Assembly: GCF_019891175.1 (NCBI RefSeq)
Contig: NZ_CP072600.1
Span: 4,154,001-4,218,000, forward strand
DNA length: 64,000 nucleotides
Direction of reading: 5' to 3'
Origin: Leptothermofonsia sichuanensis E412
GTDB lineage: Bacteria; Cyanobacteriota; Cyanobacteriia; Leptolyngbyales; Leptolyngbyaceae
A program made the position numbers and the translations under genes. This document shows positions 45,410-52,088 of this stretch, in pieces (within the stretch, counting starts at the first letter, position 1; each line of letters opens with the position of its first letter). The notes below the pieces were generated by a model. That model did not search any database and had not been told where the DNA came from. It saw only the letters and a program-made list of their open reading frames with translations.

Positions 45410-45438
45410 CTACGAGAGTGATTCTCGCAACATGGCTA
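45410..45438 (-). pseudogene. arsR: Detached 3' end of arsR
   Basis: When the IS630-type element (45439-47718) and one TA copy are removed, the arsR frame continues from LPEKL into AMLRESLS and a TAG stop at 45412-45410. This is a natural-looking ArsR C-terminus, and it places the original gene end here, 2.3 kb from the rest. Confidence 0.75.
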
Positions 45439-45469
45439 TACCTTGTCAGGGTATAGTTTTTATACCAAT

Positions 45470-46063
45470 TTAAATGGGGTTCAGGGCAGATAGGGCATTC
45501 AGGATGAAGGAATATCCTGTGATCGAAGCAATAACTTCTGGAGTCAATTGAGCCAGGAGTTGATCGACCTTCGCTTGGAGTTGCTCTAGCGTTTTGAACG
45601 AAGCCCACTTCAAATCTGCCTTGAGGTATTCCCACAACCTTTCAATCGGATTTAACTCTGGGCAGTAAGCAGGTTGAAACAATAAAATCACATTCTCTGG
45701 CACCACTAAATCTTTACTGCTGTGAAAACGCCCGTTATCCACTTGTAGAATGTTGAGACTATCGGGGTAGGCTTTGGAGAACTCCTCGAGGAACGCTTGA
45801 TAGCAAGCAGTATCCACATGGGAGAATTGCAAGAAAAACGACTCTCCGGTTGCTGGTTCGACGGCCCCATAGAGCCAAAACGCTTTGAACAACCATAGCC
45901 ATTGCCCAATCGGTTTGATACCACAAGCAGTAATCAAGCGCCCAATCAGGGTTTTGAGTCCAAAGCGACTTTCATCCTGAGCAAAATAACGGATAGGACG
46001 CTCCTCCTGGATGACTTGCCGAGCATACTGGCTCAACAACTCCAGGTCATCTGCAAGGTTTTT
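45470..46063 (-). CDS. Element B transposase, DDE part (orfB)
   Basis: The catalytic half of an IS630-family transposase: FAQDESRFGLKT (first Asp), ILQVDNGRFHSS (second Asp), and PAYCPELNPIERLWEYLK with the Glu. This frame is entered from the upstream orfA through a -1 shift at a run of seven A (46065-46059, minus strand), because no good start codon or ribosome-binding site is present. The first possible start is a TTG at 46039. The stop lies inside the inverted repeat. All catalytic residues appear intact. Confidence 0.85.
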   Translation of the reverse strand, partial: KNLADDLELLSQYARQVIQEERPIRYFAQDESRFGLKTLIGRLITACGIKPIGQWLWLFKAFWLYGAVEPATGESFFLQFSHVDTACYQAFLEEFSKAYPDSLNILQVDNGRFHSSKDLVVPENVILLFQPAYCPELNPIERLWEYLKADLKWASFKTLEQLQAKVDQLLAQLTPEVIASITGYSFILNALSALNPI

Positions 46064-46545
46064 TTAAATGATTCGCGCCGTTCACAATCCTGCTTGATAT
46101 TTTGCGGACGAGCCACTTTCAGCTTCGCTTGGAGGCGATAGCGCGTCATTTGGTATACCGCATGATACTCCGCTTCGACACCCAACTCCTCCGCTAACCA
46201 CTGTTGCACAGCTCCATAACTGGCAAATCCATGTTCCGAGTTCTTTAATCGCTTAGCCAGTGCCTCTTCCGCCCATTGTGGAATCTTGCGGACACCGCCA
46301 GACGACACTTTACGTTCCAGCATGGCACTCACCCCACCTTCCCGATACTGCAATAACCATCTCCCTACTGTATTGCGATGTTTCCCGATCGCCTTGGCAA
46401 TCGCACCAATGCTGGGTGGCTTTTCCTGTTTGAGCCAGTACAGCACTTGCAGGCGTTCCTTGTCCTTTGGTGTTTCCACTTGTTGCAATTGTTGGACTAG
46501 CTCATCGAGACTTTCTTTGACTTTAACCGAGGTGACTCCAGCCAT
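46033..46545 (-). CDS. Element B transposase, helix-turn-helix part (orfA)
   Basis: 170 residues with helix-turn-helix DNA-binding features of IS630 transposases: LKQEKPPSIGAIAKAIGKHRNTVGRWLLQYREGG is the recognisable span (residues about 33-66), followed by a second winged-helix region (EEALAKRLKNSEHGFASYGAV). It ends shortly after an A7 run, overlapping orfB. A -1 slip there would fuse the two into a full-length transposase of about 357 residues. Confidence 0.85.
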   Translation of the reverse strand: MAGVTSVKVKESLDELVQQLQQVETPKDKERLQVLYWLKQEKPPSIGAIAKAIGKHRNTVGRWLLQYREGGVSAMLERKVSSGGVRKIPQWAEEALAKRLKNSEHGFASYGAVQQWLAEELGVEAEYHAVYQMTRYRLQAKLKVARPQNIKQDCERRESFKKTLQMTWSC

Positions 46546-46600
46546 TGCAGAGGGAATCTAAACTACCCTCTCAGTCTACTCTATTTGCCCTATATCCAAT

Positions 46601-47080
46601 TTAAATCGGTATTACTTGTTTAAAGGACTGAAAACGCAAGGTTAACAGTGAATCTAACTCAGGTTTATACGTCGTATGACACTGGTTGAGACAAGCAGTA
46701 ATCGCCTCCTTAAATGCAGAGAAGTCAGCATAATAAATCGAATATAAGCATTGCTTCTTGACAAACTTCCACAAGCGCTCAATCAAGTTGAGATTGGGAG
46801 AATAGACCGTTAGATACAACAACTCAATGTTCAATGATTGAGCCAACTCCATCACAACCGCACACTTCTGATACCGAGCGTTATCCAACACAAGCGTAAT
46901 CGGAATGTCTAATCCCAGAGCTGCCAGTTTGTGCAGTAATTCACAGACACTTTGAGCGTTGATATAAGTCTCATTGGTGACGGTGATTAACGCATGAGTC
47001 ACGGCGTTGAGGGCCCCTAAGACATTGAACCGTTGCCTTCCTGCCCCCGACTTGATAAACAAGCGTTCAAAGCACCACAA
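46601..47080 (-). CDS. Element A transposase, DDE part (orfB)
   Basis: IS630-type catalytic half. ITLVLDNARYQKCAV carries the second Asp and VYSPNLNLIERLWKFVKK the Glu. The first Asp (FVDAAHF) lies upstream of 47080 in the same frame, which is open back to an A7 run at 47174-47180. The last three residues (after FKQV) come from the inverted repeat of nested element B; without it the protein ends FKQVI. Apart from that tail and the frameshift it looks complete. Confidence 0.82.
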   Translation of the reverse strand: MWCFERLFIKSGAGRQRFNVLGALNAVTHALITVTNETYINAQSVCELLHKLAALGLDIPITLVLDNARYQKCAVVMELAQSLNIELLYLTVYSPNLNLIERLWKFVKKQCLYSIYYADFSAFKEAITACLNQCHTTYKPELDSLLTLRFQSFKQVIPI

Positions 47081-47636
47081 AAACCCTAAGTAGGCCCCCA
47101 GAACAAAATGGGCAGCATCGACAAAGAAGACGGCTCTCTGACCTGCTTTTGCCTCTTGCAGTCGTGGGTCTAGTTTTTTTGACGAACTCCTCCTGCGCTT
47201 CTACATCAGCTTTGGCGGGCAACATCCCCACTCGCCGACAACGCATCCCCATCGATTTGAGAAACACCCTCACTTGCTCCCGACTACGGACAATACCAGT
47301 CAGTTCTTCGATCTTGGCGCAAGCCTGCGCTAGGGTCTTTGGAGGATTTGCCCGGAAGTATGCTTCCAAAGTCTGTTGATGTTGTTTCAGTTCACTCTGG
47401 GGTCGATAAAAGGTCAATTCTTTGAGATTGCCGATCCCCCCAGTTTCATAATCTCGCAGATAGCTCAACAACGTTGGTTTTGTCACCCGAAGCAACCGGG
47501 TAATTTCCTGATGCGAGTATCCTTGACTTTTGAGATACAACGCTTCCATTTTTTGTTGCACACGCGGATGTGGATGGTGAAAGCGTTCGTAATGTAGTTG
47601 CTCAATCTCTTCGGCACTAAAGCTCAGTTGGATCAT
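47067..47636 (-). CDS. Element A transposase, helix-turn-helix part (orfA)
   Basis: 189 residues with IS630-type DNA-binding features: YSHQEITRLLRVTKPTLLSYL and GIVRSREQVRVFLKSMGMRC. After EEFVKK the frame departs from the expected LDPRLQEAKAG sequence, which is found in the +1 frame directly after the A7 run (47180-47174). Loss of one A by polymerase slippage, or a +1 ribosomal shift, would restore a full-length transposase. A -1 shift would hit TAG at once. It may therefore be a programmed slip or a true frameshift mutation. Confidence 0.8.
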   Translation of the reverse strand: MIQLSFSAEEIEQLHYERFHHPHPRVQQKMEALYLKSQGYSHQEITRLLRVTKPTLLSYLRDYETGGIGNLKELTFYRPQSELKQHQQTLEAYFRANPPKTLAQACAKIEELTGIVRSREQVRVFLKSMGMRCRRVGMLPAKADVEAQEEFVKKTRPTTARGKSRSESRLLCRCCPFCSGGLLRVFVVL

Positions 47637-47718
47637 TGGGAGGCACCGTGCTCAACACTCAACGGTCTACCTCATTTCTACTTTATCTAGAGGGTAAAAT
47701 CTATACCCCGGCAAAGTA

Positions 47719-48021
47719 TAACTTCTCTGGCAGAATCCGGTAGTAAATCCACGTGCCCCGGCGCTCCCGCTCCAGCAAACCTGCTTCATGCATCACCTTG
47801 AGATGATGACTCACGGTTGGCTGTGAAAGCCCTAACGGTGCCGCCAATTCACAGGCACAGACCTCTTTACTGGGCTGGGCTGCAATCAGGTTTAGCATTT
47901 GCAATCGTACGGGTTCGCCTAACACCCGAAAAGTCGCAGCCAGATGCGTCGCCTCATCTGGTGTCAGGCGACCTGTCAGCAAGGAGGAGCAGCAAGATCT
48001 AGCAGGTTTAGATAATTTCAT
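47719..48021 (-). pseudogene. arsR: ArsR-family metalloregulator, 3' end displaced by an insertion sequence
   Basis: Winged-helix repressor of arsenic resistance genes. From ATG 48021: MKLSKPARSCCSSLL, then LAATFRVLGEPVRLQMLNLI, the metal-site-like EVCACELA on the first recognition-region helix (compare the ELCVCDL of As(III)-sensing ArsR), and LGLSQPTVSHHLKVM. The chain runs to LPEKL and then into the IS end, which supplies YFAGV and a stop at 47701. Only about eight native residues are lost (see 45410-45438), so DNA binding and metal sensing could survive. It is divergent from arsI/cadI. Confidence 0.82.
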
Positions 48022-48030
48022 ACTTCTTAT

Positions 48031-48046
48031 ATTGACACATATCAAT
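48031..48046. promoter_or_regulatory. Candidate ArsR operator 1
   Basis: ATTGACACATATCAAT, a 5-6-5 dyad (ATTGA-N6-TCAAT), lies 10 bases upstream of the arsR ATG. It matches the second site at 48078-48093 in both half-sites. ArsR proteins bind dyads of this kind. Confidence 0.6.
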
Positions 48047-48077
48047 ATTGCTTGCCATAATATCGACATACTTCAAT

Positions 48078-48093
48078 ATTGATGTATATCAAT
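48078..48093. promoter_or_regulatory. Candidate ArsR operator 2
   Basis: ATTGATGTATATCAAT has the same ATTGA-N6-TCAAT form as site 1. A degenerate third copy (ATCGACATACTTCAAT, 48062-48077) abuts it. AAGGAGG at 48107-48113 is the ribosome-binding site of the arsI/cadI start downstream. Confidence 0.6.
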
Positions 48094-48133
48094 ATTGTCA
48101 ATATTAAGGAGGATTGAATGATGTCTCGTATTC

Positions 48134-49298
48134 CTCAGTACAGGACAAAACTTGTCAATTGAGGCACACAGAGGGTTGAAAACTTAGGCGGGAAGGGGTT
48201 TCCTAGGAATAACAACAAACCAACGAGACCCCCATGCAACAGATTACCGAATTTCGCCAAGTTTTGCAGCCCCTCCTCGGTTGGCATGGTGCGCGGCTGG
48301 CATTTGTGGCTCAATTTCTGATCGCCCTGCTACGAACCCGTACGGTGAATCTGAGCGAATTGGCTGCTAGCTTTTGTGGTTCCGCCCAAATTCCGTCGAA
48401 CTACAAGCGTCTCCAGCGCTTCTTTAGCGACTTTGATCTCGATTATGCGGCGATTGCCCGTGCCGTGGTCTGCCTGATGGGGATCCCGCAGCCTTGGGTG
48501 CTCGCCATAGACCGCACCGAATGGAGCTTTGGCGGTAGCGTTTTCAACATTCTCACCCTGGGCATTTGCCATCAGGGTATTTCCTTTCCGGTGGTGTTTC
48601 TGATGCTGGACAACCGCGGCAATTCCAACACCCAAGAGCGCATCGATTTGCTCAACGAATTCTTCACGATTTTTGGCGAGGATGTCCGCCTGCGGTGCCT
48701 GACGAGCGACCGCGAATTTGTTGGGCGGGAGTGGATTGGCTATTTGCTCGAAGATGAGCCAATCCCGTTTCGGGGGCGGATTCGCGAAACTGAAACGCTC
48801 AGTGATGGCAGCAAAGCCCTGAATGGCCGCGTCCTCTTTGCCGATCTCAAAGCGGGTGAAACCAAGATTTTACGCAAACGCCGTCAAGTGTGGGGACATT
48901 GGGTGTATGTCGTTGGTCTGCGGCTTGACACCCAGGAATTACTGATTTTGGTCACCAACCATTCACCCCATTCAGCCCTCAAAGATTACGCCCTGCGGTG
49001 GAATTTAGAAACCCTGTTCGGTGCGTTCAAAACTCGGGGCTTCTGCCTCGAAGCGACCCATTTTATTGATGACTACCGAGTCCGCAAGCTCTTTGCGCTC
49101 CTCACATTGGCGTTATGTTGGGTGATGCGAACGGGGGTGTGGCGGCAGGCGCACAAAACGATTCAACTCAAGTCCCATGGGCGCAAAGCCCAGAGTCTAT
49201 TCCGATATGGCTTAGATTACTTGCACAACCTACTCGTTAATCTTGACCATAAATTAGATGAGTTCTTGGACAATCTCAAACTTTTGTCCTGTACTTAG
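48134..49298 (+). mobile_element. IS4-type insertion sequence, 1165 bp, with 9-bp target duplication
   Basis: The ends CTCAGTACAGGACAAAAC (left) and CTAAGTACAGGACAAAAG (right, reverse complement) match at 16 of 18. CTCGTATTC occurs directly before (48125-48133) and after (49299-49307) the element, an exact 9-bp duplication. It interrupts arsI/cadI after codon 4. The exact duplication and intact transposase suggest a recent insertion. Confidence 0.93.
48234..49298 (+). CDS. IS4-family transposase
   Basis: A 354-residue DDE transposase. The first Asp is in VLAIDRTEWSFGG, the second in CLTSDREFVGREW, and the Glu region is YALRWNLETLFGAFKTRGFCLE with the K/R spacing of IS4 proteins. The ATG lies about 100 bases inside the left end and the stop is formed within the right inverted repeat. 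No frameshift or internal stop is seen, so it should be active. Confidence 0.93.
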   Translation: MQQITEFRQVLQPLLGWHGARLAFVAQFLIALLRTRTVNLSELAASFCGSAQIPSNYKRLQRFFSDFDLDYAAIARAVVCLMGIPQPWVLAIDRTEWSFGGSVFNILTLGICHQGISFPVVFLMLDNRGNSNTQERIDLLNEFFTIFGEDVRLRCLTSDREFVGREWIGYLLEDEPIPFRGRIRETETLSDGSKALNGRVLFADLKAGETKILRKRRQVWGHWVYVVGLRLDTQELLILVTNHSPHSALKDYALRWNLETLFGAFKTRGFCLEATHFIDDYRVRKLFALLTLALCWVMRTGVWRQAHKTIQLKSHGRKAQSLFRYGLDYLHNLLVNLDHKLDEFLDNLKLLSCT

Positions 49299-49708
49299 CT
49301 CGTATTCAATTGGCTCTCAACGTTAGCGATATAGACTCCGCTGTTGATTTCTACAGCAAATTATTTGCGACTGAGCCAGCAAAACGTCGTCCGGGCTATG
49401 CGAACTTTGCTGTCGCGGAGCCTCCCTTGAAACTGGTGCTGATTGAAAACCCTGGAGCAGCAGGCAAGTTAAATCACCTGGGAATTGAGGTGGAGTCATC
49501 TGAGGAGGTCGTACAAGCCAGCGATCGCCTTCAGCAAATTGACTTAACTGTAACCCCTAGAACTCAATCTACTTGCTGCTATGCTCTGCAAGACAAAGTT
49601 TGGGTGAAAGACCCAGATGGTACTGACTGGGAGGTTTATGTGGTTTTAGAGGATTCGGCAACCTTTGGGGTATCCCAGAAAACTACATCTCCTGTTTGTT
49701 GCTCATAG

Positions 49709-50317
49709 TTTGCTGATTGTGTGGTTTGGAGTGCATCTTTGCACAGAGTTAAGTGCCTTACAGATAACCTTCAAACCACTGTCCAGATATTGAGTTGTAA
49801 CACTTCATACGTCAAATCAGAATACAAAGCATCACAAGAACTAGTAGGATTTTTGTGGTGCTTTGAACGCCTGTTTGTCAAAACCGGGTCAGGGTGGCAA
49901 CGGTTCAATGTTCTCGGTGCGCTCAATGCAGTGACCCATGAGTTGATCCATGAGTTGCTCAGGGTGAGCAATGAAACCTGCATCAATGATCAAAGTGTCT
50001 GCGATTTATTGCACAAGATTGCTGCCCAGGGATTGAGTTTACCGATAACGTTGGTATTGGACAAGGCTCGTTATCAGAAATGTGTAATGGTCATGGAGTT
50101 TAGAAGGTTAAATCATTCGATAAAATAAACCTTAGCCAGACAAAGCAGAGAGGCATTTCCCTACGGTGCTATGGGTTTAGGATAATGCGATTGCTTTTTC
50201 ACCCTTTATACACGGGTTCGACATATTCAATTCTTATCCTGATGCATAGATCGAAATCATGATATTTCTGGATATCGAGCGATCCGGATGAATCATGTTT
50301 GAAAAAGAAGGTCAGTG
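49709..50317. other. Degenerate region between arsI/cadI and a broken hlyD gene
   Basis: About 600 bases. It holds the IS630 transposase remnant (49841-50100) and otherwise non-coding sequence. The ars locus may once have continued here, but no further resistance gene can be recognised. Confidence 0.5.
49841..50100 (+). pseudogene. Remnant of an IS630-type transposase related to element A
   Basis: The translated segment FLWCFERLFVKTGSGWQRFN continues as VLGALNAVTHEL and ITLVLDKARYQKCVMVME. It aligns with element A (WCFERLFIKSGAGRQRFN; ITLVLDNARYQK). The conserved Asn after the second Asp is Lys here, a short duplication (ELIHELLRVSN) is present, and both ends of the gene are missing. No inverted repeats were found. 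Confidence 0.82.
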
Positions 50318-50848
50318 ATGCAGTCCAAAGATGATTCCGCGTTCAATCAGCAGACCAGTTTGAATGGAAAATCTACTCCAGGGAAAACAACTGCCACTTC
50401 AGAACAGTTGTCTGCGCTAGGCACCGAATCTACTCCTGAACTGGTGGAATTGGAGACTCCAGACTCAGCCACAGAAGCAGGGGCAACGTCAGAACCCTGG
50501 TATAAAAAGCCGTCTAAATGGATATTAGGCATATTTGTGGTAGGTGCGATCGTTGCTGGTGGTTGGGGGTTGCGCTGGTGGCACTATGCCTCCACCCGAT
50601 GTTGTTACATGAAAGTGGAAGACGGCAAATTTTTGTATGAATCGAAACTCCGTTCCAATTCATACGGCTATCCAGCAACGCCAGTTGAGTGTCACGCTAC
50701 CGGTGGTTTCCAAAGACAAAGCGATCCATGTGGTGGTGGATTCAACCAGAGGGAAAGTATACAGGGAGGGGGAATGGAAGATCCATCAGCACGGGGTGAG
50801 TCAGCAAAGTTGAAGACTAATTCACCAACGCATGGTGGAGGCAACTGA
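50318..50848 (+). pseudogene. Broken HlyD/EmrA-type membrane fusion protein gene, N-terminal part
   Basis: The reading frame starts at ATG 50318 with a polar Ser/Thr/Glu-rich head. A membrane segment (KWILGIFVVGAIVAGGWGLR) and RWWHYAST follow, the start of the periplasmic part in cyanobacterial EmrA-like adaptors. After about residue 94 the translation no longer resembles HlyD and overlaps an IS5-like remnant read in another frame. The lipoyl and barrel domains are absent, so the gene is truncated and presumably dead, though the frame stays open to 50848. Confidence 0.6.
50661..50813 (+). pseudogene. IS5-like transposase remnant
   Basis: Read from CAT at 50661, the frame gives HTAIQQRQLSVTLPVVSKDK, then AIHVVVDSTRGKVYREGEWK and IHQHGVSQQS before TGA. 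This corresponds to the first DDE motif region (VVVDSTG-x-KVYGEGEW) of IS5/IS1182-type transposases. The usual Gly after DST is Arg and both ends are missing. It overlaps the tail of the broken hlyD frame. Confidence 0.65.
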
Positions 50849-51083
50849 CTTTTCCTCATTTATGCAACAAAGCCCTTTGTATGCAGCATCAATGTTTCAG
50901 AAGGTTTTAAGACAGACTATAGTACATTCGTTTTGCATACCCAAATGATACCTCCCAAATACCCAAACTGGTCTAACAGTGACCTTAATTTCGCGAATTT
51001 CGGAACAGGTGTACTTCAGGGCGAATGAATTTAGCATAAGCAGAAAGTCCAGAAACTCTATGCTTTCCGGCTATTTGCTTTTA

Positions 51084-51155
51084 AGCCGATGGCGGGATTT
51101 GAACCCGCGACCGCTCGATTACGAATCGAGTGCTCTACCACTGAGCCACATCGGC
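51084..51155 (-). tRNA. tRNA-Thr (anticodon CGT)
   Basis: A complete cloverleaf on the minus strand. The acceptor stem GCCGATG pairs with CATCGGC, the D arm is GCTCAGTGGTAGAGC, the anticodon stem is CTCGA/TCGAG with loop TTCGTAA (anticodon CGT, reading ACG), and the T arm is GCGGGTTCAAATCCCGC. The discriminator base is T at 51084; CCA is not encoded. Confidence 0.95.
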
Positions 51156-51202
51156 GTATCAGTCTATTAGTATAACAGGCTTGCAGGGACCATTAGAAGG
51201 AG

Positions 51203-51571
51203 TTAGACCAAATCTCGTCCGAATGGCAGCAGGGCGAGAACCATCAACTTGAAATGTTGTTTGGCGAATGGTATGCCAACGATCGTAATTGCCAGGACCA
51301 CCCCCCAAATCAGGTGGTTAAGAGCAATCTCCCAGCCAAACAACACAATCCAGATGACATTAAAAATCATAGTAAAAAGACTATCTGCGTCGGGCTTTTC
51401 CACGATTTCCCGACCAAATGGGGTAAAGGTTGCCATTCCTAACTGAATTGCCTTAATTCCAAAGGGAATGCCAATGATGGTCAGGCAAAGTCCAATGCCG
51501 CCGATGATGTAGCCAACTCCACTGAGTAAGCCCCCGAATACTAACCAGATGATGTTCCCCAACAGGCTCAT
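51203..51571 (-). CDS. YccF-domain membrane protein
   Basis: 122 residues with two copies of the YccF motif: an N-terminal unit around NIIWLVFGGLLSGVGYIIGG with LTIIGIPFGIKAIQL, and a second around NVIWIVLFGWEIALNHLIWG with ITIVGIPFAKQHFKL. Four membrane segments are predicted. The biochemical role of YccF proteins is unknown. It is divergent from the DUF3493 gene. Confidence 0.9.
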   Translation of the reverse strand: MSLLGNIIWLVFGGLLSGVGYIIGGIGLCLTIIGIPFGIKAIQLGMATFTPFGREIVEKPDADSLFTMIFNVIWIVLFGWEIALNHLIWGVVLAITIVGIPFAKQHFKLMVLALLPFGRDLV

Positions 51572-51668
51572 GCAGTCTCTCCCAAAACTACGTCAGACAA
51601 CGATAAGATCACAGCAACGCTATGGCATACCGATAATAGCGCCCATTATAAAGTCTCAATCAAGTCCC

Positions 51669-51986
51669 ATGACTGAACCTGCATCCGGCGATCGCCCCCC
51701 TGTCCCCACCTCCCAAAGGCCAGACAAACGCTCAGACCATGAAATGTATGCTCGTCTGAAAGCGGAAGCGGCTGCCCCCTATCGGGGGTTACGAAAATTC
51801 ATCTATGTGGCGTTTGGTGCATCTGGACTCATCGGTGCGTTCATCTTTCTGGCTCAGGCTCTGGCAGGGCGTGAAGTTGATGCAGCCTTACCCAATCTCG
51901 CACTCCAGCTTGGACTGGTTGCCCTGATGGTGTGGCTATTTCGGATTGATGGACGCAATAGCGTCAGCCGTAACAAGCATCGATAG
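51669..51986 (+). CDS. DUF3493-domain membrane protein
   Basis: 105 residues from ATG 51669. A polar Pro-rich head leads to MYARLKAEAAAPYRGLRKF, then two membrane segments (IYVAFGASGLIGAFIFLAQA and LALQLGLVALMVWLFRI), and a basic tail (SVSRNKHR). The pattern matches the DUF3493 domain, which also forms part of the photosystem II assembly factor LPA1/REP27. A link with photosystem biogenesis is inference. The longer frame from 51549 would overlap the divergent yccF start and is not preferred. Confidence 0.78.
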   Translation: MTEPASGDRPPVPTSQRPDKRSDHEMYARLKAEAAAPYRGLRKFIYVAFGASGLIGAFIFLAQALAGREVDAALPNLALQLGLVALMVWLFRIDGRNSVSRNKHR

Positions 51987-52088
51987 CTGAGTCAAAGGGC
52001 TGTCATTTTCTGTTCACATTTACACTGGAGCCTGGAATCGGGGTAAAGTCTTCAAGTGAAGACAGCAGTGAATCTTGGGGGGATAAGG

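Larger units (their letters stand above)
45465..46609 (-). mobile_element. Second IS630-type insertion sequence (element B), nested in element A
   Basis: The left tip CCAATTTAAATGGGGTTCAG and reverse-complemented right tip CCGATTTAAATTGGATATAG match over about 31 bases with seven mismatches. Each end is bordered by TA (45463-45464, 46610-46611). It sits just after the transposase of element A and before that element's left inverted repeat, so it inserted later. Removing it gives element A's transposase an immediate TAA after FKQVI. Confidence 0.82.
45439..47718 (-). mobile_element. IS630-type insertion sequence (element A), inserted in arsR and itself interrupted
   Basis: The left end TACCTTGTCAGGGTATAG (45439 onward) matches the reverse complement of the right end, TACTTTGCCGGGGTATAG (47718 backward), at 20 of the first 24 positions. 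TA flanks both ends (45437-45438 and 47719-47720), as for IS630/Tc1 elements. Excluding the nested IS at 45465-46609, it is about 1.1 kb. Its transposase runs on the minus strand in two frames. Removing the element restores the arsR reading frame. Confidence 0.82.
48121..49708 (+). pseudogene. arsI: ArsI/CadI-family metalloenzyme gene split by an IS4-type element
   Basis: The gene starts at ATG 48121 (AAGGAGG upstream) with ATG TCT CGT ATT C and resumes at 49308, giving MSRIQLALNVSDIDSAVDFY once the IS and one 9-bp target copy are removed. The restored product of about 137 residues is a glyoxalase-fold protein. It carries NHLGIEVES, TQSTCCYALQDKVWVKDPDG with vicinal cysteines, WEVYVVL with the metal-site Glu, and a Cys-Cys tail. 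The family includes the C-As lyase ArsI and mycobacterial CadI. The downstream frame from 49310 lacks its start codon and ribosome-binding site, so expression is probably lost unless the IS drives it. Confidence 0.85.
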
